This document shows, one piece after another, positions 58,568-64,000 of a DNA stretch of 64,000 nt. Both the position numbers and the translations under genes were made by a program. Location of the stretch: the NCBI GenBank assembly GCA_041655275.1, contig JBBAFU010000014.1, forward strand, positions 1 to 64,000. Reading direction: 5' to 3'. This stretch comes from JAJYRX01 sp041655275. GTDB taxonomy: Bacteria > Pseudomonadota > Gammaproteobacteria > Burkholderiales > Burkholderiaceae_B. The notes under the pieces were generated by a model. It had not been told where the DNA came from and did no database searches. It worked only from the letters and a program-made list of their open reading frames with translations. Numbering within the stretch: the first letter of the stretch is position 1; the number at the start of each line of letters is the position of its first letter.

Positions 58568-58837
58568 ATGACTGCAACCGCTCGTCTGGATCTGCGCATG
58601 GCAGCTCGGGACAAGGAAAAAATCATGCTTGCGGCACACTCGCGTGGTGTGCCGGTAGCTACTTTTGTGCGTATGGCCGCGCTGCACGCAGCTGACGCTG
58701 TGATGCACGAAACCGGTGCTGCGGCCCCGTCGCCACCATTGAAAGCAGACGCCGGGACATTGGCGGACCGCTTGCGTGGCCGTGCGAGTACACGCATGAG
58801 TACGGATGAAATCATGCAATTGATGCGCGACGCATGA
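58568..58837 (+). CDS. Ribbon-helix-helix antitoxin of a PIN toxin pair
   Basis: This 89-residue protein has an N-terminal ribbon-helix-helix-like region (ARLDLRMAARDKEKIMLAAHSRGVPVATFV split over residues 5–34) similar to TacA/DUF1778 antitoxins. The C-terminal ADRLRGRASTRMSTDEIMQ resembles the toxin-binding tail of VapB antitoxins. AGGAG lies at 58556–58560. It overlaps the toxin start by 4 bases. It should neutralise the PIN toxin and repress the operon through the palindrome upstream. Confidence 0.8.
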   Translation: MTATARLDLRMAARDKEKIMLAAHSRGVPVATFVRMAALHAADAVMHETGAAAPSPPLKADAGTLADRLRGRASTRMSTDEIMQLMRDA

Positions 58838-59238
58838 GCGCCGTACTGGTCGATTCGAATGTCCTGCTGGATGTGTTTACCGATGACGCGCATTGGTATG
58901 CTTGGTCGGCCGCGCAATTGAATGCTGGCGCCGCCCGGGGCGAGCTCTGCATCAACCCCATCATCTATGCCGAGGTATCGGTGGGTTTTGAGCGCATCGA
59001 AGATCTGAACGCTGCGCTGGCGCCTGATGTTTTCGTCCGCCGGCCCTTGCCGTGGGAAGCAGGATTCCTGGCGGGGAAGGCATTCCTCAGCTATCGCCGT
59101 GCAAGAGGCATGCGATCGTCGCCCCTGCCCGATTTCTATATTGGTGCGCATGCATCCATTGAAGGGATGACGTTGCTCACGCGAGATGCCCGTCGCTATC
59201 GTACTTATTACCCGAAGCTGAAGCTCATATGCCCGTGA
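58834..59238 (+). CDS. PIN-domain ribonuclease toxin (VapC type)
   Basis: This 134-residue PIN-domain protein has the four acidic active-site residues: Asp7 (VDSNVLLD), Glu47 (YAEVS), Asp100 (LPDFYIGAHA) and Asp118 (LLTRDARRY). VapC toxins cleave tRNA or rRNA and stop growth. It overlaps the antitoxin gene by ATGA, the usual order. It converges with the kinase fusion gene with 15 bases between stops. Confidence 0.88.
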   Translation: MSAVLVDSNVLLDVFTDDAHWYAWSAAQLNAGAARGELCINPIIYAEVSVGFERIEDLNAALAPDVFVRRPLPWEAGFLAGKAFLSYRRARGMRSSPLPDFYIGAHASIEGMTLLTRDARRYRTYYPKLKLICP

Positions 59239-59253
59239 ACGGGCGCTGCGGAC

Positions 59254-60774
59254 TCAAAGACGCTCCAGAATGCGTCTGCAGCTGATGTCCGGCGTTGCGT
59301 CGGCGGCAATCATGATCCAGTCTTCCGGCGGCTCATGCTGTTCGAGCTGGACCCGGACGACGGCCTCGGTGGCGTCCGAAGGATCGTTGCGGCGGGCCGC
59401 CACACGCGCCAGGAGCTGTTCCGCCGGAGCGTGCAGCCATATGCCCTGAAACGGTACACCGGCGGTCTGTGCGCAGGCGCGCAGCGCATCGCGCTGCGAC
59501 GGCTGGGCAAATACGGCATCGGCCAGCACCGGCCAGCCGCCTGCCAGCACTGCTCCGGCCTTTTCCATCAGACGGGCGTACACCGCCTGTGATGCCTGCG
59601 TCGTATAGCTTTCTGCGGGCAGGCGCGACTGTGCGCTGACGCCGGCCATTTTCTTGCGCAGGCGATCGCTGGCCAGGATGCGTGCGCCCGGGGCCGGTCC
59701 GATATGGGGTGCCAGCAGCGCGGCCACTGTGGATTTTCCCGTACCACTGAGCCCGCCGATGGCCAGCAGACGTGGCGTGTCAGGGGTGAGCAGGGCGTGT
59801 GCCAGCGCCAGATAGCCGGCGGCCTCGTTGTGCAGGGCGGTGTCGGTGCCTCCGCCGGCATGCCACTGCGTGGCCATGACCTGGGCGCGTATGGTGGCGC
59901 GCAGGGCCATGAACCAGGGCAGGACGGCCAGACCATCGTCGTCGTCCGTCAGGTCCAGGTAGCGGTTGAGGATGCGATTGGCTTCGGCACGCAATTGCAG
60001 GTGCCAGAGGTCCATGAGCAGGAAGGCGAGGTCATAGAGTACATCGATGGTGGCCAGGGCATCGTCGAACTCTATGCAGTCGAACAGCGTGGGCATGCCG
60101 TCAAGCAGGCACAGGTTGCGCAGGTGCAGATCACCGTGACAGCGGCGTACACGACCGGCACGCGCGCGGATATCCAGCAGACCCTCATGCCGGGCCAGAC
60201 CGGCGCGCAGCGCAGCCCACAGCGCGTGTACCGGCTCTGTGCCGAAGGCCGGCACCATGGCTCCGGCCTGCTCACCCAGCGCGAGCACGGCGGCCATGCG
60301 CGCCGCGCCATCGGTCTGCCGGTGAATTTCGGCCTGTGCATGGAATTCAGCAATGCGGGCGGCCACCGTTTCGAGGAGGGGGGCGTCCAGCGCACCCCGA
60401 CGTGCCAGATCGCTGAGCAGGCTGCCTTCGGGAAAGCGGCGCATTTCCACGACGGCATCCACCAGCGGACCGTTGCCGTCCAGTGTGAGCCCGCCTGCGG
60501 CGTCGCGGGTGATGCGTCGGGCTGCGAGGTAGAGTGCAGGTGCCGTGCGCCGGTTGAGCCTGAGCTCCTGTTCGCAGGCCTGCAGGCGCTGCCCGGGCGT
60601 GGAAAAGTCCAGATAGGGCAGGCGCAGGGCGCGCTTGAGCTTCCATGCCCTGTCGCCACGCAGGACAATTACCGAGATATGGGTGAAGATGAGCTGCGCG
60701 GGTGTGGCGGCATCGCCCGTTTCGGCTGATGTCTTCAGGAAATGAATCACGGCTTCCTGCTGTCGTTCCGGCAT
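59254..60774 (-). CDS. Aminoglycoside-phosphotransferase-like / P-loop kinase fusion
   Basis: This 506-residue protein has two parts. Residues ~1–310 resemble APH-type phosphotransferases: CHGDLHLRNLCLLDG is the catalytic loop and FDCIEFDDALATIDVLYDL has the metal-binding Asp. Residues ~330–500 are a P-loop kinase with GLSGTGKSTVAALL and LASDRLRKKM, similar to adenylylsulfate or gluconate kinases. Proteins with this fusion are widespread and annotated as AAA-family or bifunctional, with no known substrate. ATG 60774 is the probable start; the frame remains open far upstream, but that part is antisense to the ABC transporter gene. Confidence 0.8.
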   Translation of the reverse strand: MPERQQEAVIHFLKTSAETGDAATPAQLIFTHISVIVLRGDRAWKLKRALRLPYLDFSTPGQRLQACEQELRLNRRTAPALYLAARRITRDAAGGLTLDGNGPLVDAVVEMRRFPEGSLLSDLARRGALDAPLLETVAARIAEFHAQAEIHRQTDGAARMAAVLALGEQAGAMVPAFGTEPVHALWAALRAGLARHEGLLDIRARAGRVRRCHGDLHLRNLCLLDGMPTLFDCIEFDDALATIDVLYDLAFLLMDLWHLQLRAEANRILNRYLDLTDDDDGLAVLPWFMALRATIRAQVMATQWHAGGGTDTALHNEAAGYLALAHALLTPDTPRLLAIGGLSGTGKSTVAALLAPHIGPAPGARILASDRLRKKMAGVSAQSRLPAESYTTQASQAVYARLMEKAGAVLAGGWPVLADAVFAQPSQRDALRACAQTAGVPFQGIWLHAPAEQLLARVAARRNDPSDATEAVVRVQLEQHEPPEDWIMIAADATPDISCRRILERL

Positions 60775-60933
60775 GGCGTATGCTCCAGACGTGTCATGAA
60801 CGTCATGATGCCTGAGGCCGGGCGGACAGGCCAGCGCTTGCCTAGGGTTATCCCGTTTTGGTCCTGGGGCGATTGCGGTTAGAATTTTCGATTCCACTGG
60901 CGCCAGGCGCCGCTGCAGTCCTCTTCGGAATGG

Positions 60934-62493
60934 ATGATGACCCCGGGGCCCATTGCCAACGAACCGCGCCTGGTGCTGTCTGATATTGTCAAGCACTACC
61001 CTGCCGTGAAGGCGAACGACGGGGTCAGCCTGAGCGTGGAAGCCGGTGAAATCCATGCGGTTCTGGGTGAAAACGGCGCGGGCAAGTCCACGCTCATGAA
61101 GATCATCTACGGGGTGCTGCGCCCGGATTCGGGACGCATGCTGTGGAATGGGCAGGATGTCGCCATTGCCAACCCCGCCCAGGCCCGTGCTCTGGGCATC
61201 GGCATGGTCTTTCAGCATTTCTCGCTGTTCGACACGCTGACGGTTGCCGAGAATATCGCCCTGGGCCTGCCGCCCGACACGCGTCTGGATGCGCTGGGCC
61301 AGCGCATCGTGGCCACCACACGCCAGTACGGTCTGGAACTCGACCCCGATCGCCATGTGCACACCCTGTCCGTGGGTGAGTGCCAGCGCGTGGAAATTGT
61401 GCGTGCCTTGCTGGGCAAGCCGCAGCTGCTCATCCTTGACGAGCCCACGTCCGTGCTCACGCCCCAGGCCGTTGAGCGGCTTTTCGTCACCCTGCGCCAG
61501 TTGGCGGCGGAAGGCTGCAGCATTCTCTATATCAGCCACAAGCTCGATGAGATCCGTGCCCTGTGCCATCGCTGTACGGTGATGCGTGCCGGCCGCGTCA
61601 CCGGGGTCTGTGACCCGCGTGAAGAGACGGCGGCCAGTCTGTCGCGCATGATGATCGGCAGCGAGCCGCCACGCCTGTCGCAGCATGCCGCCGAGCCCGG
61701 CGAAGTGATGCTGTCCGTGCGCCGGCTTCAGCTGCCGCGCGCCCACCCCTTTGCCACCGAGTTGCAGGACATCTCTTTCGATCTGCGCGCCGGCGAGATC
61801 CTGGGCGTGGCCGGTATTTCGGGCAATGGCCAGCAGGAGATGCTGGCCGTGCTGTCGGGCGAGGACCGGCGGATCGCGCCCGATGTCCTTGCCTACAAGG
61901 CCTATCCGATTGGTCACCGGCCGGTCGCCTGGCGCCGTGCACGCGGCATGGGCCTGGTGCCCGAGGAGCGGCTGGGGCGCGGGGCCGTACCTGAGCTGTC
62001 GCTGGCCGACAACGTCCTGCTGACGCACCAGAGTGCCAGAACGCTGCGTCGCGGCTTCATCCGTCATGGCGCCCTGCGCACACTGGCAAGCGAGATCATC
62101 GGACGATTCGGCGTCAAGGCGCCCGGTCCGCAGGCGACGGCCATGAGTCTGTCGGGCGGCAATCTGCAGAAATACATCATCGGGCGCGAGGTCATGCGTC
62201 ATCCGCGGGTGCTTATCGTTGCCCAGCCGACCTGGGGCGTGGACGTGGGGGCGGCCGCGCGCATACGCGCCGAGCTGGTGGCCCTGCGCGAGGCCGGCTG
62301 TGCCGTGCTGCTGATTTCCGAGGAGCTTGATGAGCTGTTCGAGATTTCCGACCGGCTGGTCGTGATTGCCAAGGGGCGCATGTCGCCGGCCATAGAGACG
62401 GCGCATGCCAGCACCGAGCTGATCGGCCAGTGGATGAGCGGCCTGTGGCCCGAAACCGGCGTCTCCGGGGGAGTGGTGCATGCTTCGGCTTGA
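60934..62493 (+). CDS. Nucleoside-type ABC transporter ATPase (duplicated, NupA/YufO-like)
   Basis: This 519-residue protein contains two ABC ATPase domains, as in sugar and nucleoside importers. The first has Walker A GENGAGKST and signature LSVGECQRVEI. The second has a degenerate Walker A (GISGNGQQEML) but an intact signature LSGGNLQKYIIG. This pattern is usual in the BMP-type purine nucleoside importers. Two permease genes follow; the binding protein is not in the window. ATGs at 60934 and 60937 are both possible. It overlaps the first permease by 14 bases. Confidence 0.88.
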   Translation: MMTPGPIANEPRLVLSDIVKHYPAVKANDGVSLSVEAGEIHAVLGENGAGKSTLMKIIYGVLRPDSGRMLWNGQDVAIANPAQARALGIGMVFQHFSLFDTLTVAENIALGLPPDTRLDALGQRIVATTRQYGLELDPDRHVHTLSVGECQRVEIVRALLGKPQLLILDEPTSVLTPQAVERLFVTLRQLAAEGCSILYISHKLDEIRALCHRCTVMRAGRVTGVCDPREETAASLSRMMIGSEPPRLSQHAAEPGEVMLSVRRLQLPRAHPFATELQDISFDLRAGEILGVAGISGNGQQEMLAVLSGEDRRIAPDVLAYKAYPIGHRPVAWRRARGMGLVPEERLGRGAVPELSLADNVLLTHQSARTLRRGFIRHGALRTLASEIIGRFGVKAPGPQATAMSLSGGNLQKYIIGREVMRHPRVLIVAQPTWGVDVGAAARIRAELVALREAGCAVLLISEELDELFEISDRLVVIAKGRMSPAIETAHASTELIGQWMSGLWPETGVSGGVVHASA

Positions 62494-63541
62494 GCCTCGC
62501 GCCGCCCCGTCCACGCTGATGGCCTGGTTGTCGCCCCTGCTGGCCGTGGCCGTGACCATGGTCTGCGGCCTTATCCTGTTCACTGCAGTGGGCAAGGACC
62601 CGATCGCCAGCCTGAAGGTGTTCTTCTACGAACCCATCAAGGACGTGCATGGCTGGTCCGAGATGGGCGTCAAGGTGGCACCGCTGCTGCTGATTTCGGT
62701 GGGTCTGGCCCTGTGCTTCCGGGCCAATGTCTTCAATATCGGTGCCGAGGGCCAGCTGGTGGTGGGTGCCCTGGCGGCCGGTGCCGTCATCCTTGCGCTG
62801 GACGACGATACCAATGGAGGAGCGGCGCTCATCACCCTTGCCGTGCTGGCGGGGGCGGCCGGCGGTCTGGCCTGGGCCGCCATCGTCGCCTGGCTGAAGG
62901 ACAGGTACAACGCCAATGAGATCCTGGTTTCGCTGATGCTGGTCTATGTGGCCGAGCTGTTGCTCAGCTGGCTGGTGCATGGGCCGCTCATCGACCCCGA
63001 CGGTTTCGGTTTTCCGCAGTCCCGTCTGTTCTCGGACGGTTTTCTGCTGCCCGTGGTCCTGCCGGGTACCCGCCTGCATCTGGGCATGGTGCTGGCTCTG
63101 GTGGCCAGCGTGGGGGGCTGGATCTTCCTGGCACGCAGTTTTGCGGGTTTCCGCCTTCGGGTGGGCGGCATGGCGCCGCTGGCTGCGCGTTATGCCGGCT
63201 TTTCTTCGCGCCGGGCCCTGTGGGGGGCATTGCTGGTGTCGGGTGCGCTGGCCGGTGTGGCCGGTGCGGCCGAGGTCATGGGACCCATCGGCCAGCTCAC
63301 GCCATCCATTTCCCCGGGCTATGGTTTCGCCGCCATTATCGTCGCCTTCGTCGGGCGTCTGCATCCTGTGGGTGTGATCTTCAGCAGCTTCGTCATGGCC
63401 CTGTTCTACATCGGCGGCGAGCTGTCGCAGACGCGCCTGGGCATGCCGAGTGCGATCACGGGTATCTTCCAGGGACTGCTGCTGTTTGCGCTGCTGGCCT
63501 GTGACGTGCTCATCCACAATCGCCTGCGCTGGGGGAACTGA
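62480..63541 (+). CDS. Nucleoside-type ABC transporter permease, first subunit (YufP-like)
   Basis: This 353-residue membrane protein matches the larger permease of BMP-type importers: VKVAPLLLISVGLALCFRAN, FNIGAEGQLVVGALAA, NEILVSLMLVYVAELLL and GYGFAAIIVAFVGRLHPVG. It begins 14 bases inside the ATPase gene. Together with the next gene it should form the channel. The substrate is probably nucleosides or related bases, by family. Confidence 0.9.
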   Translation: MLRLEPRAAPSTLMAWLSPLLAVAVTMVCGLILFTAVGKDPIASLKVFFYEPIKDVHGWSEMGVKVAPLLLISVGLALCFRANVFNIGAEGQLVVGALAAGAVILALDDDTNGGAALITLAVLAGAAGGLAWAAIVAWLKDRYNANEILVSLMLVYVAELLLSWLVHGPLIDPDGFGFPQSRLFSDGFLLPVVLPGTRLHLGMVLALVASVGGWIFLARSFAGFRLRVGGMAPLAARYAGFSSRRALWGALLVSGALAGVAGAAEVMGPIGQLTPSISPGYGFAAIIVAFVGRLHPVGVIFSSFVMALFYIGGELSQTRLGMPSAITGIFQGLLLFALLACDVLIHNRLRWGN

Positions 63542-63542
63542 C

Positions 63543-64000
63543 ATGGATGCCCTTGCCGCACTGGTCGCCTCCGCCATCATCGCCGGTACACCCCTGATGC
63601 TGGCGTCGCTGGGCCTGCTGGTGAACGAAAAGTCCGGTGTCATCAACCTGGGTTCGGAAGGCCTGATGCTGGTGGCTGCCATCACCGGCTTTGCTGCCGC
63701 CCTCACCTCCGGCAGTATCGCCCTGGGTTTCATTGCCGGTGCCTTCTCGGGCATGCTGCTGTCCGGTTTCTTTGCCTGGCTGACGGTCTGGCTGGGTGCC
63801 AATCAGGTAGCCACGGGCCTGGCGCTGTCCCTGTTCGGCGTCGGCGCATCGGCCTATATGGGCATCGACTATGTGGGTGCGACGCTCAACAGCGAGCGTT
63901 TCGCAATTCCCGTCCTGCGCGATATTCCCTTTCTTGGCCAGGCCCTGTTTCGCCAGCATCCCATGGTCTACCTGTCCATGGTCCTGTGCCTGGCCATTTT
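63543..64000 (+). CDS. Nucleoside-type ABC transporter permease, second subunit, cut by the window edge
   Basis: From ATG 63543 the frame stays open to the edge, giving about 152 residues of the second permease: LMLASLGLLVNEKSGVINLG, SEGLMLVAAITGF and GANQVATGLALSLFGVG are typical of YufQ-type subunits, usually about 300 residues. It follows the first permease by 1 base. The C-terminal half lies outside the window. Confidence 0.88.
   Translation, partial: MDALAALVASAIIAGTPLMLASLGLLVNEKSGVINLGSEGLMLVAAITGFAAALTSGSIALGFIAGAFSGMLLSGFFAWLTVWLGANQVATGLALSLFGVGASAYMGIDYVGATLNSERFAIPVLRDIPFLGQALFRQHPMVYLSMVLCLAI

Noticed and set aside
60775..62595. Upstream extension of the reverse-strand kinase frame to 1113 codons
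   Set aside because: This part is antisense to the ABC transporter ATPase gene, has skewed composition and no known domain. It is an open shadow frame caused by high GC.

Overview
The window is about 64 kb of GC-rich bacterial chromosome. The block gloB–methyltransferase–rnhA–dnaQ, the run ribB–ribH–nusB–thiL–pgpA–pncC, and coaD–rsmD next to ftsY all point to a betaproteobacterium of the Burkholderiales, most likely Alcaligenaceae-like. This assignment is from gene order and protein character, not from a database search. No rRNA, tRNA or CRISPR array was seen.

Layout. 1–1.6 kb: an accessory patch of lower GC, with an orphan AbiEi-type antitoxin gene, the 5' stump of a second one, and an IS21-type transposase fragment that replaces the rest of it. 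1.7–4.8 kb: a TRAP transporter (dctQ, dctM, dctP). 4.8–7.4 kb, reverse strand: an M20-type hydrolase with an altered metal site and a fold-III PLP amino-acid deaminase. 7.4–17.3 kb, reverse strand: the most unusual part, a tightly overlapping run of respiratory genes. In transcription order it encodes a one-helix small subunit, a CuA subunit II, a heme-copper subunit I whose active-site Tyr is Gln, heme O synthase, a SCO copper chaperone, a cytochrome b/ferredoxin/MvhD-like fusion, a small anchored protein of unknown function, a second divergent heme-copper-like subunit, and a cytochrome b/2Fe-2S/flavin reductase fusion. 17.7–23.6 kb: an MFS carrier, then a Liv-type ABC transporter. 23.8–31.9 kb: housekeeping genes (dtd, ridA, ackA, trhO, GST, fabI, mltD, gloB, methyltransferase, rnhA). 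32–36.2 kb: an RND efflux adaptor and pump between rnhA and dnaQ. 36.2–42.7 kb: dnaQ, an ALDH7-type dehydrogenase, the three-gene pnt transhydrogenase and metY. 42.8–55.1 kb: core genes coaD, rsmD, ftsY, an IclR regulator, the riboflavin–nusB–thiL operon, groESL with a CIRCE operator, a ZIP metal carrier and pyrF. 55.1–58.5 kb: ahpC and ahpF under a predicted OxyR operator, then ddh. 58.5–59.2 kb: a ribbon-helix-helix/PIN toxin-antitoxin pair with a palindromic operator. 59.3–64 kb: a phosphotransferase/kinase fusion and the start of a nucleoside-type ABC importer that runs off the right edge.

How the parts fit. The 7.4–17.3 kb cluster looks like one electron-transfer system. Subunits I, II and the small subunit form a B-family heme-copper core. 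SCO would load the CuA site and CyoE would supply heme O. Two cytochrome b proteins built on the same membrane scaffold carry different input modules: one FAD/NAD(P)H plus 2Fe-2S, the other two 4Fe-4S clusters plus an MvhD-like domain. The missing Tyr in subunit I suggests a nitric-oxide-reductase-like enzyme rather than a normal oxidase. This is inference from motifs, and it is the best candidate here for an undescribed system.
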